A stretch of DNA of 64,000 nt from JACRBR01 sp964371355 (GCA_964371355.1 CAYJMG010000004.1:1-64000), one strand, 5' to 3'. Counted from the first letter of the stretch, positions 7,803 to 16,114 are shown. The notes: generated by a model from the letters alone, not told the origin. Translations and numbers: made by a program.

Positions 7803-8708
7803 CTACGGCGCCGATGCCAGCTTCGCGTCCATGATGCCCGCCAGGTCCAGGTCCGCCCCGTCGCTCGTGAGACTGTCGCTGAAACCGAACCGCATCACGG
7901 CAGCCATGTAGTCGCCGCGCCCGAACACGTACATCCGCATCGTCATCGAGCCGATTTCCGGCGCGTCCTCGCCGCCGCCAAAGGCCCCGATGAGTTCGTC
8001 CAGGCCGCTCAAGTCGACCGTCATCTCCATCCCGAAGCCGCCCTCGCCCAGCCCCGACGCGTCCAGCACCTCGAAGCGCTGCACTTCGAACCCCTCCATA
8101 TCACCGAGCACGGTGTCCATCTCCTCCTGGATGTCCTCGGTCGTCAGGCCCTCCATTTGGGACAGCGCGTCGCCCAGCGCCTGCAGGTCTTCGGGCTTCA
8201 TAACCGCCGCCATGATCATCTCGATCGACGAAAGGTCGATGCCCGAGGGGTCGCCGCCCGTGAACATGTCCGGGTCGCCCTTCATGGCCATGGTCATCGC
8301 CATGTCGATCGCCCCGAGGTCCCCTGCCGGCGAACTGAACGTCATCGCGCCGACGGACATGTAGCCGTCCGGGAAGTCGCTGTCCGCGGGCAGGTACGCC
8401 TTCAGCGACTCGTCGCCATCGCCCAGCCCGCGCATGCCCGCACCGCCGCCTGTCCCCGTCTGGAACAGCGAGCTGAACACGCTGCTGACGGTGCCGACGC
8501 CGTCGCTCGTCTTGCCGCTCGCGTGTTCCGTCGGCTCTGGCTCGACTGCGGTCGCCGTCGCCCTCGCCGTCGCGGTCGCCTTCGGCTGGTCCGATTCCGC
8601 CGTTGCCGCCGGGCGTTCCGTCGGTCCCGCAGCCTTCTTGTCGCCGCCGCCGCAGGCCGTCAGCAGGCAGCCTCCGGCAAACGCGAACGCGAGCAGTAAG
8701 GATTTCAC
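7803..8708 (-). CDS. Methionine-rich lipoprotein of unknown function
   Basis: A 301-residue secreted lipoprotein. The signal peptide ends in a lipobox CLLTAC with Cys19, followed by GGG. A low-complexity Ala/Thr/Glu linker runs to about residue 65. The remaining 230 residues form one domain with unusually many Met (for example IDMAMTMAMKGDPDMF, MIMAAVM, GSMTMRMY) and acidic residues but few Lys or Arg. It somewhat recalls surface lipoproteins that bind lipids or metal, but no family was recognised. It is transcribed alone, with a terminator after it. Confidence 0.8.
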   Translation of the reverse strand: MKSLLLAFAFAGGCLLTACGGGDKKAAGPTERPAATAESDQPKATATARATATAVEPEPTEHASGKTSDGVGTVSSVFSSLFQTGTGGGAGMRGLGDGDESLKAYLPADSDFPDGYMSVGAMTFSSPAGDLGAIDMAMTMAMKGDPDMFTGGDPSGIDLSSIEMIMAAVMKPEDLQALGDALSQMEGLTTEDIQEEMDTVLGDMEGFEVQRFEVLDASGLGEGGFGMEMTVDLSGLDELIGAFGGGEDAPEIGSMTMRMYVFGRGDYMAAVMRFGFSDSLTSDGADLDLAGIMDAKLASAP

Positions 8709-8835
8709 AAGGCACCTCCGGTGGGCGACACGGCGATGCTCCGCATGCTACCCACGGTGGAATAGTCGGCCCGGCACGCCCGCCGGTGAACGACGCGCCG
8801 AAGGTGCCTCCACCCGGCCCACGAGTCTCCGAGGC

Positions 8836-9840
8836 CTACGCGCCCGCGATCCCGTCCAGCGCGGCGGTCAGCTCTTCGTCGGTGAACACTGCCTCGAGGA
8901 AGCTGGCGATCGTCCCATCGGCCGCCATGAAAAACGTGATCGGCTCCGTCGGCAGGTGCCACTCCTGGGTGGCCGGCCGGTACTGCTTGAGCTGGAAGTC
9001 CTGCCACACCTCGATGTGCACGAAGTCGACGCGGTCCTGGTACACCGGCGCCTGCTCCAGCAGCAGGTCCAGCACCGGCCCGCAGAACTGCGTCTCGCAG
9101 AAGGCCGGCGTGCTGAACTGCACCACCAGCGGCCGCCCCTTCCCCAACACGTCCGCGATCACCTTGTCGTGCAGCGAACAGGCAGGATCGCGGCTGCACA
9201 GGCTCCGCGTGTTCGTGTTCGTCGCCACCGTGTCGTTCCGGCTCGCCGGCGGCACCGTGCCCGGCGCCGGGATCCGGTGCGCATCGAACACCTGGAACGG
9301 CACATCCACCTTCGACGGTCCCGCCGCACCCGGCGCCGTCACCGAGATCTCCACGGCCCACTGCCCCGCGGCGTCGAAGGGAGTGTTCGCGCTGTAGAAC
9401 CCGATCGTGTCGCCGTGCACCATCCCCTGGGGACTCGCGCTCGCCGGCACGACCAGCTCCACATACGCGGCCTGTCCCTCGCCGCGCAGCGTGCCGGTCT
9501 TGCCGTCAGCAGCGACGGTGAAGAACTTCAGGTCGACCTGCGCCTCGCGCACGAACTCGTTGTCGGCGTCCAGCAGCCCGACGAGGAACCGGCCCGGCTG
9601 GCCCGCGATGAACTCGCTCGTCAGCAACACCGGCTGCACCGTGCTCGCGGCGCCACCCGTCGCCGATGGCGTGCTCCCGCCGGCCTGCGTCGGCGCTGCG
9701 GTTGCGTCGCCACCGTCGTCGCCGTCACCTCCGCCGCAACCAAGCGCGTACACCGCCGCGCCGCTCGCCGAAAGCGCCACCGCCCCGCGCAGGAACGCCC
9801 GCCGCCCTACAACCGGCTCCAGCACCACTTCGTCTCTCAT
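8836..9840 (-). CDS. Tat-exported lipoprotein with a thioredoxin-like C-terminal domain
   Basis: A 334-residue protein. The start is set at the ATG at 9840, preceded by GAGGAGGT; a longer frame to 10059 only adds repeat-derived residues. The signal has a twin-arginine (GRRAFLRG, Arg13-14) and a lipobox ALGC with Cys35. A Gly/Thr linker follows, then an immunoglobulin-like region to about residue 205. The last 130 residues look like a thioredoxin fold (VVQFSTPAFCETQFCGPV, then LPTEPITFFMAADGTIASF) with C-x4-C instead of the usual C-x2-C. A thiol-redox or metallochaperone role outside the membrane is possible but unproven. Confidence 0.8.
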   Translation of the reverse strand: MRDEVVLEPVVGRRAFLRGAVALSASGAAVYALGCGGGDGDDGGDATAAPTQAGGSTPSATGGAASTVQPVLLTSEFIAGQPGRFLVGLLDADNEFVREAQVDLKFFTVAADGKTGTLRGEGQAAYVELVVPASASPQGMVHGDTIGFYSANTPFDAAGQWAVEISVTAPGAAGPSKVDVPFQVFDAHRIPAPGTVPPASRNDTVATNTNTRSLCSRDPACSLHDKVIADVLGKGRPLVVQFSTPAFCETQFCGPVLDLLLEQAPVYQDRVDFVHIEVWQDFQLKQYRPATQEWHLPTEPITFFMAADGTIASFLEAVFTDEELTAALDGIAGA

Positions 9841-9881
9841 CTCGACCTCGACCTCCTCACTCGCCTCATGATACGAGCAGG

Positions 9882-9937
9882 CTGTCCTCGGTCCTCCGGC
9901 CTCTGTCCTCTGTCCCCTGTCCTCTGTCCCCTGTCCA
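9882..9937. repeat. Heptad tandem array 4
   Basis: Eight in-phase 7-bp units, mostly CTGTCCT and CTGTCCC, with two degenerate units (CGGTCCT, CCGGCCT). It fills most of the gap between the cation transporter stop (9947) and the lipoprotein start (9840). Confidence 0.8.
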
Positions 9938-9946
9938 TGCTGTCCC

Positions 9947-10579
9947 TCACACATCGCAGTCGTCGCCGCAGGCTTCGCCCCGCAGTCCCTCGAGCCCTTC
10001 CTTCGCGATCCACGGCACCATCGCGAGGGCCGCGGCGACGTCCGCCCACCACCAGCCAAAGACCGCGTTCGCGCCCAGCCCGATAAACAACGTCACCGAC
10101 AGGTACGAGCACACCAGCGTTTCGGTCGACTCGGCGATGAGCGCGTGCGAGTGGAGCAGGCGCGCGTTCCGGCGCTTCGCCAACCCGAGCGCGGGCATGA
10201 GCACGAACGACGCGGCCGCGAGTCCGATCCCGATGGTCGAGGTCTCCGGCTCATTGCCGGTCGCGAGCACGTACGCAGTCTGCCCGAGCACGTACGCGGC
10301 CAGAAGCACGAACGTGGCCCCGACGATACGGCGGGCCAGCAGCTCTCGCGCCTCCACCTGCGCATTGCCGTCGGGCATGCGCAGGCGCCACAGCAGCACC
10401 CCCGCTGCCGTCACCTCGATGAACGAATCGAGCCCGAAGCCCATCAACGCCACGCTGCCTGCGACCGCCCCCGCCGCCACGCCGACTGCGCCTTCGACGA
10501 TGTTGTAGATCAGCGTCACCCACAGCAGCGCCGTCGCAAGCGTCAGCGAGCCGCGCAGCGGCGCGGCCGTCGCGATCAC
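9947..10579 (-). CDS. Cation transporter of the CDF-like / TMEM163-like type
   Basis: A 210-residue polytopic membrane protein with about six hydrophobic segments. Conserved acidic motifs sit in the membrane: GFGLDSFIEVTAAGVLLW and WWWADVAAALAMVPWIAKEG, the pattern of metal-binding Asp/Glu in cation diffusion facilitator-like exporters. It starts with a GTG at 10579 that overlaps the stop of the ArsR gene (GTGA), with GAGGAG just upstream, so repressor and transporter are coupled. Zn, Cd or Co export under control of the neighbouring sensor is the likely role; the metal is not determined. The CGDDC end could bind metal. Confidence 0.85.
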   Translation of the reverse strand: MIATAAPLRGSLTLATALLWVTLIYNIVEGAVGVAAGAVAGSVALMGFGLDSFIEVTAAGVLLWRLRMPDGNAQVEARELLARRIVGATFVLLAAYVLGQTAYVLATGNEPETSTIGIGLAAASFVLMPALGLAKRRNARLLHSHALIAESTETLVCSYLSVTLFIGLGANAVFGWWWADVAAALAMVPWIAKEGLEGLRGEACGDDCDV

Positions 10580-10962
10580 GGCCGCTCCTCGCCCACGTGG
10601 CGGAAGGTGTCGTCCAGGATGTGGCGGATGTGCGTGTCGCTCAGCGTGTAGTACACCATCCGCCCCCGGCGCTCCGCCGTCACCAGCTTCATCAGCCGCA
10701 GCTCGCGCATCTGGTGCGAAACCGCCGACTCGGAGACGCCGAGCAGGGCCGCCAGATCGCAGTTGCATAGGGACGCAGTACCCAGCGCTCGCAGGATCGC
10801 CACGCGCGTCGGATCGGCCACCGCGCGGAACAGGTCGGCGACATCCGACACGGCACGCCGGTCTCCCAGCGCTCTCTCCGCGTCCTCGACGCGGTCGCGG
10901 TCGACGTACCGCGTCTCGCACGCCTCCAGGTTCTCGGCGGCGGCGGCGTCTGAATTCGTCAC
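10576..10962 (-). CDS. ArsR/SmtB-family metal-sensing repressor, CadC-like
   Basis: A 128-residue winged helix protein. HTH residues are SLCNCDLAALLGVSESAVSHQMRELR. The CNC in the recognition region matches the CadC alpha-3N metal site (there CVC). An N-terminal Cys in LEACETRYVDRDRV matches the second part of that site, so Cd, Pb or Zn sensing is likely. The start is placed at a GTG at 10962 because upstream sequence overlaps the divergent gene and looks non-coding; the ribosome-binding site is weak. Its stop overlaps the transporter start. A probable operator lies directly upstream. Confidence 0.88.
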   Translation of the reverse strand: MTNSDAAAAENLEACETRYVDRDRVEDAERALGDRRAVSDVADLFRAVADPTRVAILRALGTASLCNCDLAALLGVSESAVSHQMRELRLMKLVTAERRGRMVYYTLSDTHIRHILDDTFRHVGEERP

Positions 10963-10976
10963 GGGCGCACGATACT

Positions 10977-10990
10977 TGAACAGTTGCTCA
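10977..10990. promoter_or_regulatory. SmtB/CadC-type operator
   Basis: TGAACA-GT-TGCTCA, an imperfect 6-2-6 inverted repeat that resembles the core of ArsR/SmtB operators (TGAACA with a mirrored half). It lies 15 bp upstream of the GTG of the repressor gene, consistent with autoregulation. Confidence 0.6.
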
Positions 10991-11109
10991 TCTGTCAATA
11001 CGGGCGCGCGGCCCTCGCCTGCCGCTCGGCACCCTCCTTCGTGACGTACGCACCATGGGTACGTCGCCGTTGCCGCGTAAGATGGACGAAGCGCGAGGAG
11101 GCGCACGCC

Positions 11110-12291
11110 GTGGGAAGCTCCATCAAGCTCGGCCGCATCTTCGGCGTGGACGTCGGCGTCCACTGGAGTTGGATCTTCATCTTCCTCATCGTCACATGGT
11201 CCTTCGCGACCGGCGTTTTCGAGGAGTTCTACCCCGGCTGGACCGACGCGCAGAAGTGGATCGGCGGTGGCGTCGTCTCCGTCGTCTTCTTCCTCTCCGT
11301 CCTCGCCCACGAGCTCTCACACGCCATCGTCTCGAACCGCACGGGCCTGCCCGTGAAGAGCATCACCCTGTTCGTCTTCGGCGGCGTTGCCAACCTCTCA
11401 CGCGATCCTGAGAACGCGCGTCAGGAGTTGAAGATCGCGATCGTCGGCCCGCTCACCAGCCTCGCTGTCGGCGCGATCTTCGCGGCGGCCTGGGCCGCTA
11501 CCTACAACATCAACGAGGGCCTTGCCGGCATCTTCGCCAACCTCGCCCTCATCAACGCCTCGCTCGCCGTCTTCAACATGCTGCCCGGCTTCCCGCTCGA
11601 CGGCGGCCGCGTCTTCCGCTCGATCATCTGGCTGCGCAACAAGAACCGGCTGAAGGCGACGAAGGCTGCCTCCATGGCGGGCGAATGGATCGCCTACGGC
11701 ATCATGGCCATCGGCGCCGTCGAACTGTTCCTCGGTCACTTCAGCGCGCTCTGGATGCTCTTCATCGGCTTCTTCCTGCGCAACGTCGCCAGCGCCAGCT
11801 ACGAACAGATGCTGGTCGAGACCACGCTCGAGGGCATCCGCGTCCGCGATGTCATGCGCACCGACGTCGACACCGTCGACCCGCAGACATCCGTCGAGGA
11901 ACTCGTACACGACCACGTGCTGCGCAAGAACGCCCGCTGCTTCGCTGTCATCGCCGCCGGCGACTTCGCCGGGCTCATCACGCTCACCGACGTCCGCCAC
12001 CTGCCCCGCGACCAGTGGCCGCTCACCAGCGTCTACCGCGCGATGACCCCCGCCACGAAGCTCTACACCGTCTCGCCCGACGAGAACCTCATGACCGTCC
12101 TCCAGCTCATGGGCACGCACGACATCAACCAGCTCCCCGTCGTCCACGGCCGCGAACTCGTCGGCATGCTCACCCGCGCAGACGTCATGCGCTTCGTCCA
12201 ACTCCGCCAGGATCTCGTCGGCCCCACCACCGACGGCCACGCCAGCGGCCTCGTGCCTACAGCGACCCCGCCCGAGCGTCCAACGCCCTAG
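11110..12291 (+). CDS. Site-2 protease family intramembrane metalloprotease with CBS pair
   Basis: A 393-residue membrane protein. The zinc motif HELSH is in FFLSVLAHELSHAIVSN, and the second ligand motif is NMLPGFPLDGGRVFRS. Four to six hydrophobic segments occupy residues 15-230. Two CBS motifs follow (about 240-365: RVRDVMRTDVDTVDP and YRAMTPATKLYTVSP), which in this subgroup bind adenine nucleotides. The start is the GTG at 11110, with AGGAGG upstream; an earlier frame gives non-homologous residues. Substrate unknown; family members cleave anti-sigma factors or other single-pass proteins. Divergent from the metal repressor. Confidence 0.9.
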   Translation: MGSSIKLGRIFGVDVGVHWSWIFIFLIVTWSFATGVFEEFYPGWTDAQKWIGGGVVSVVFFLSVLAHELSHAIVSNRTGLPVKSITLFVFGGVANLSRDPENARQELKIAIVGPLTSLAVGAIFAAAWAATYNINEGLAGIFANLALINASLAVFNMLPGFPLDGGRVFRSIIWLRNKNRLKATKAASMAGEWIAYGIMAIGAVELFLGHFSALWMLFIGFFLRNVASASYEQMLVETTLEGIRVRDVMRTDVDTVDPQTSVEELVHDHVLRKNARCFAVIAAGDFAGLITLTDVRHLPRDQWPLTSVYRAMTPATKLYTVSPDENLMTVLQLMGTHDINQLPVVHGRELVGMLTRADVMRFVQLRQDLVGPTTDGHASGLVPTATPPERPTP

Positions 12292-12319
12292 CGCCTAACG
12301 ACCAACGACCAACGCGTCA
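12292..12319. repeat. Heptad tandem array 5
   Basis: Units CGCCTAA, CGACCAA, CGACCAA, CGCGTCA. It starts right after the site-2 protease stop codon and ends with the stop codon of the convergent mscS gene (12317-12319), filling the entire gap. Confidence 0.7.
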
Positions 12320-13162
12320 GCCCCACGGCGTCTTGATGCCCTCACTCTGGAACGCCTCCAGCAGTCGCGCCCGCAGCGCCCCGGCCACGTCCCACTGCTT
12401 GCCCGGCACGACCGTGCCGTTAACGTTCACCGCCACGCCGCCCATCATGTCGATGTTGTCGATGCGCAGGTACTGCGGCGCCGCGAGGATCATCGGCCCG
12501 AACACCGGGTCCGCCGCCATCTCTTCGCCCACCTTGTTCGCGACCTCGCGTACCTTGTCGAGGTCGCTCGCCGGGGCGACCGGGATCATCACCCTCACCC
12601 GCGCGAAGTCTCGCGTGTAGTTCGCCGTCGTCGTGATCGTCCCGTTCGGCACCGTATGCAGAACACCGTCCAGGTCGCGGACCAGCGTCCGGCGCAGCGA
12701 GATGTCCTCCACCGTGCCGGTCACGTTGCCGATCGTCACGATGTCGCCCACGACGTACTGATTCTCTGCCAGGATGAAGATACCCGTCAGCGCGTCACGC
12801 ACCAGCGACTGCGCCCCGAACCCGACGGCAATGCTCGTGATGCTGACGCCAGCCAGCAGCGCCCGGATATCGACGCCCAGCTCCGGCAGGATCGTGAACG
12901 CCGCCATCGCGACGAGCACGATCTCCGCCGTGCGCACGATGACGCCCGCCAGCGTCCCCACACGCCGGTCGATCTCCGCCTTCGGCCTGCCCGACATCCG
13001 CGCCGCCATCGCCGGCCGCATCACCCGCGGCACGAGGATGCGGATGAGGATGATGGCCACGATCGTCGTGACGATCGCGCCGACGACCGGCCCGCCGTGA
13101 TCGCGAAACCAGTCGCCGAACCCGTCGTCCCGCGACACCGCCTGTAGCAGCTCGAGCATCAT
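12317..13162 (-). CDS. Small-conductance mechanosensitive channel, MscS family
   Basis: A 281-residue MscS-type channel. Hydrophobic segments lie at about residues 27-50 and 75-95. The pore helix and hinge region reads LLAGVSITSIAVGFGAQSLVRDALTGIFI, and the first beta-domain strand reads VGDIVTIGNVTGTVEDISLRRT. It opens on membrane tension to release solutes during osmotic downshock. The frame runs on upstream across palindromic repeats and the mocR gene to 14371; the start is therefore set at ATG 13162 (or the adjacent ATG 13159), just where homology begins. Confidence 0.92.
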   Translation of the reverse strand: MMLELLQAVSRDDGFGDWFRDHGGPVVGAIVTTIVAIILIRILVPRVMRPAMAARMSGRPKAEIDRRVGTLAGVIVRTAEIVLVAMAAFTILPELGVDIRALLAGVSITSIAVGFGAQSLVRDALTGIFILAENQYVVGDIVTIGNVTGTVEDISLRRTLVRDLDGVLHTVPNGTITTTANYTRDFARVRVMIPVAPASDLDKVREVANKVGEEMAADPVFGPMILAAPQYLRIDNIDMMGGVAVNVNGTVVPGKQWDVAGALRARLLEAFQSEGIKTPWG

Positions 13163-13169
13163 CGGCGAA

Positions 13170-13332
13170 GTGTGGCACAGCCACCCGGCTGTGCAATGGA
13201 GCACAGCCGCCCCCGGCTGTGTACCGCTGTCGCACAGCCGTGTGGCACAGCCGCCCCGGCTGTGTGCATCGCTATCGCACAGCCGTGTGGCACGGCCGCC
13301 CCCGGCTGTGCAATCGAGTGGCTGTGTGTTGC
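13170..13332. repeat. Cluster of four CACAGCC/GGCTGTG palindromes
   Basis: Four hairpins in 135 bp: 13175-13194, 13202-13221, 13246-13264 and 13291-13310 (one mismatch). Each has arms CACAGCC and GGCTGTG around a 4-6-nt C-rich loop, separated by related half-sites. The C-rich loop is on the plus strand every time. Further copies occur at 52996-53017, 56679-56698 and 56722-56744. Position between mocR and mscS, both minus. Confidence 0.85.
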
Positions 13333-14811
13333 TTACGGGCCCTCGCGCAGCGCCTCCGCCAACCGCAGCACCGCCGCCCGCGTCGAACGCTCGGGGACAG
13401 CCGCGTACCCAAGCACGAACCCCTGCTTCGGCCGCTCCTGCAGGTAGTACGCCGACAGCGGCTGCGCCTCCACCCGGTGCGCACGGGCGCGCTCCGACAG
13501 CGCCGCGTCGTCCGCACCCTCCGGCAGCAACCCCAGCACGTGCTTGCCGACGTCGTGCGCGCGCACTTCGAGCATTCCGTCCAGGTGCCGGTGCGCCGCG
13601 TGCAGCAGCGCCGCCTGCCGGTCGGCGTACAGCATGCGCATGCGGCGGATGTGGCGGTCGAAGTGGCCCTCGTCGATGAAGTCCGCCAGCGCCGCCTGCT
13701 CGACCGACGGCGAGTGCCGGTCCGACACCGCGCGCGCCTTCACGAACGCGTCGACCACGTCCGGCGGCAGCACCAGGTATCCCAGCCGCAGCGATGGCAG
13801 CATCACTTTGCTGAAGGTGCCCATGTAGATCACGCGCTGATCCGCGTCGAGCCCCTGCAACGCAGCGAGGGGCCGCCCGGCGTACCGCGTCTCGCTGTCG
13901 TAGTCGTCCTCCAGCACCCACGCCCCGGCGGTCCGCGCCCACTCCAGCAGCTCCAGCCGGCGCGCCAGGCTCATCGTGACCCCCAGCGGGTACTGGTGCG
14001 ACGGCGTCACGTACGCCATCGCGGCCTTCGGCGCGCGCCCCACACCCGCCGACACGACGAGCCCCTCGCGGTCCACCGGCACCGGCACCACCTCCGCGCC
14101 CGCGCCCGTGATCGCCGCCCGCGCTCCCAGGTATCCCGGATCCTCGACCCATACCTTGTCGCCCGGATCGAGCAGCAGCCGCGACGCGAGGTCCAGCGCC
14201 TGCTGCGACCCGCTCACGATCACCACCTGCTCGGGGTCGCACCGGACGCTCCGCGCGATGGCCAGGTGCCCGGCGATCGCCGTGCGCAACGAGCCGTGTC
14301 CCGCCGGGTCGCCGTACCCGAGCAGGTCCGGCGTCGCCTCGCGCCACCGCCGCGCCACCAGCCGCGACCACAGGTCGAGCGGGAACTCGTCCAAGGCCGG
14401 CAGCCCCGGCCGGAACGCCACCGGCGCGCCCACGCGCGCGACGGACACCGGCGTCTCAACGAGCTTCGCGCCCCGCCGCGACAGCCCGCGCCCGCGATCA
14501 ACCGTCTCCCGCTCCGGCCGAGCCGCCCTCGCGCGCAGGACGTCGTCCGGCAGCGTGCGGGTGACGAAGGTGCCCGAACCCACGCGGCCCTGCAGGTAGC
14601 CCTCGGCCAGCAACTGGTTGAACGCGGCCATGACCGTGTTCCGCGACACCCCCAGCTCCGACGCCATCACGCGCGTCGACGCCAGCCGCGTCCCTGGCGG
14701 CAGCATGCCCGTCAGCACAGACTCCCGCAGCCGGTCGTACAACTGCCGGTGCAGCGGCTCATCCGCTCCCGGCTCCAGCACCAGCCCCGGTGGCACCCGT
14801 TCCGCGACCAT
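13333..14811 (-). CDS. MocR/PdxR-type GntR regulator with aminotransferase-like domain
   Basis: A 492-residue fusion of an N-terminal GntR winged helix (about 15-85: STRVMASELGVSRNTVMAAF) with a fold-type I aminotransferase domain. The PLP lysine is in MGTFSKVMLPSLRLGY, and the aspartate motif is VLEDDYDSETR. MocR proteins sense PLP or PLP-amino acid adducts; PdxR members control vitamin B6 genes. The ATG at 14811 has GAGGAG 7 bp upstream. It is divergent, across 170 bp, from a pyridoxamine-phosphate-oxidase-like gene, the arrangement expected of a regulator and its target. Confidence 0.92.
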   Translation of the reverse strand: MVAERVPPGLVLEPGADEPLHRQLYDRLRESVLTGMLPPGTRLASTRVMASELGVSRNTVMAAFNQLLAEGYLQGRVGSGTFVTRTLPDDVLRARAARPERETVDRGRGLSRRGAKLVETPVSVARVGAPVAFRPGLPALDEFPLDLWSRLVARRWREATPDLLGYGDPAGHGSLRTAIAGHLAIARSVRCDPEQVVIVSGSQQALDLASRLLLDPGDKVWVEDPGYLGARAAITGAGAEVVPVPVDREGLVVSAGVGRAPKAAMAYVTPSHQYPLGVTMSLARRLELLEWARTAGAWVLEDDYDSETRYAGRPLAALQGLDADQRVIYMGTFSKVMLPSLRLGYLVLPPDVVDAFVKARAVSDRHSPSVEQAALADFIDEGHFDRHIRRMRMLYADRQAALLHAAHRHLDGMLEVRAHDVGKHVLGLLPEGADDAALSERARAHRVEAQPLSAYYLQERPKQGFVLGYAAVPERSTRAAVLRLAEALREGP

Positions 14812-14846
14812 CCCTCGCTCCTCACGAGCTGCTGCCAACCCTCGCA

Positions 14847-14867
14847 GCGCGGGCTTTCAGCCCGCGC
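14847..14867. repeat. GCGGGC-TTTCA-GCCCGC palindrome
   Basis: Perfect inverted repeat with 8-bp arms (GCGCGGGC) around TTTCA, in the divergent promoter region between mocR and the PNPOx-RidA gene. Same sequence at 32418-32438 and 58190-58210; variants at 36187-36273 and 52603-52623. Confidence 0.85.
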
Positions 14868-14981
14868 GGTCCCCCCCGCGCGCCTGTTTCCTCCCGAATT
14901 GGCCCCATGATGGTAGCCCAGAACGGCGCTTCCCGCCATGCCACTTTTCCGCGACCATCCCCGCAGGAGGCACGCCCCCAC

Positions 14982-16022
14982 ATGCGCGACTATCTCGCCA
15001 CAGCGCCCGCCGAAGTCCGCCGCAAGGACCGCGAGGTCACCGACGAAGCCTGGATCCGCGACATGCTGCACGCGGCCCCCTACGGCGTGCTCGCCACCGC
15101 GCGCGACGGACAGCCGTTCGTGAACAGCAACCTCTTTGCCTACGACGAGGCCGAGCACGCCATCTACATGCACACGGCGCACGTCGGACGCACGTCATCC
15201 AACGCCGCGGCCGACGAGCGCGTCTGTTTCACCGCGTTCGAGATGGGGCGCCTGCTGCCCGCGCCGCGCGCCTTCAACATGAGCGTCGAGTACGAGGGCG
15301 TCGTCGTCTTCGGACGCGCCAGCCTGCTCGGGGACGACGACGAGAGGCGCCGGGGATTACAGCGACTGCTCGACAAGTACTTCGCGCACCTCCGGCCAGT
15401 CGAGCACTACATCGAGCCGTCGGAGGAAGAGCTGAAGCTCACCGCCGTCTACCGCATCGCCATCGACGCCTGGTCCGGCAAACGAAAGGCCGTCGACCCA
15501 GACTACGAGGGTGCATTCCGCTACGGTGACCCTGTACCGGCGACGCCTGCTGCACCCACCACGACCTCACCCGAAGCGCGGATCATCGACCTCGGCCTCG
15601 AGCTGCCGGCGTGGCGGCCGCCCGCGGGCACGTTCGTGCATGCCGTCCGCTCCGGCAACATGCTCTACACCTCGGGCCACGCACCCATCCGCGCAGACGG
15701 CTCCGTCGTCCTTGGCCGCCTGGGCGACGACCTCGACCTCGATGCCGGCTACGACGCCGCGCGCGTCGCCGCCCTCCACCTGCTCGCCACCATCCGACAC
15801 GAGCTGGGTTCGCTCGACCGCGTGGCCCGCATCGTGCGCGTGCTGGGTACCGTCAACGCCACGCCCGGCTTCATCCACCACACGCAGGTCATCAACGGCG
15901 CCTCCGACGTGCTCGTCCACGTCTTCGGCGAGTCCGGCAAGCACGCCCGCCTCGCCGTCGGCGTCAGCTCCCTCCCCTTCAACATCGCCGTCGAAGTCGA
16001 AGTGATCGTGGAGATAGCGTAG
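14982..16022 (+). CDS. PNPOx-like flavin domain fused to a RidA-like domain
   Basis: A 346-residue two-domain protein. Residues about 20-175 are an FMN-binding split barrel of the pyridoxamine 5'-phosphate oxidase-like type (APYGVLATARDGQPFVNSN, then HVGRTSSNAAADERV). A Pro/Thr linker (PATPAAPTTTSPE) joins it to a RidA/YjgF fold (about 195-346: FVHAVRSGNMLYTSGHAPI to IAVEVEVIVEIA). The RidA arginine of the usual VARLP motif is replaced (VSSLP), so classical imine deaminase activity is doubtful. ATG at 14982 with AGGAGG 12 bp before. Divergent from a MocR regulator, suggesting a B6- or amine-linked role. Confidence 0.88.
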   Translation: MRDYLATAPAEVRRKDREVTDEAWIRDMLHAAPYGVLATARDGQPFVNSNLFAYDEAEHAIYMHTAHVGRTSSNAAADERVCFTAFEMGRLLPAPRAFNMSVEYEGVVVFGRASLLGDDDERRRGLQRLLDKYFAHLRPVEHYIEPSEEELKLTAVYRIAIDAWSGKRKAVDPDYEGAFRYGDPVPATPAAPTTTSPEARIIDLGLELPAWRPPAGTFVHAVRSGNMLYTSGHAPIRADGSVVLGRLGDDLDLDAGYDAARVAALHLLATIRHELGSLDRVARIVRVLGTVNATPGFIHHTQVINGASDVLVHVFGESGKHARLAVGVSSLPFNIAVEVEVIVEIA

Positions 16023-16065
16023 GGCGCTCGAAGAGTCGCCGGGGAGACAGCCTGCTGCGCCCAGT

Positions 16066-16114
16066 GAACTACCGACTACGAACTACAAACCACGAACTGT
16101 AAACTGTCCATTGT
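16066..16114. repeat. Heptad tandem array 6
   Basis: Seven in-phase units: GAACTAC, CGACTAC, GAACTAC, AAACCAC, GAACTGT, AAACTGT, CCATTGT. The last unit contains the first two bases of the GTG start of the MOSC gene (16113), so the repeats form its leader and replace a normal ribosome-binding site. Confidence 0.75.

Noticed and set aside
12317..14371. 684-codon frame joining MscS to an upstream part
   Set aside because: Only the last 281 residues are MscS. The upstream part crosses palindromes and is the shadow of mocR.
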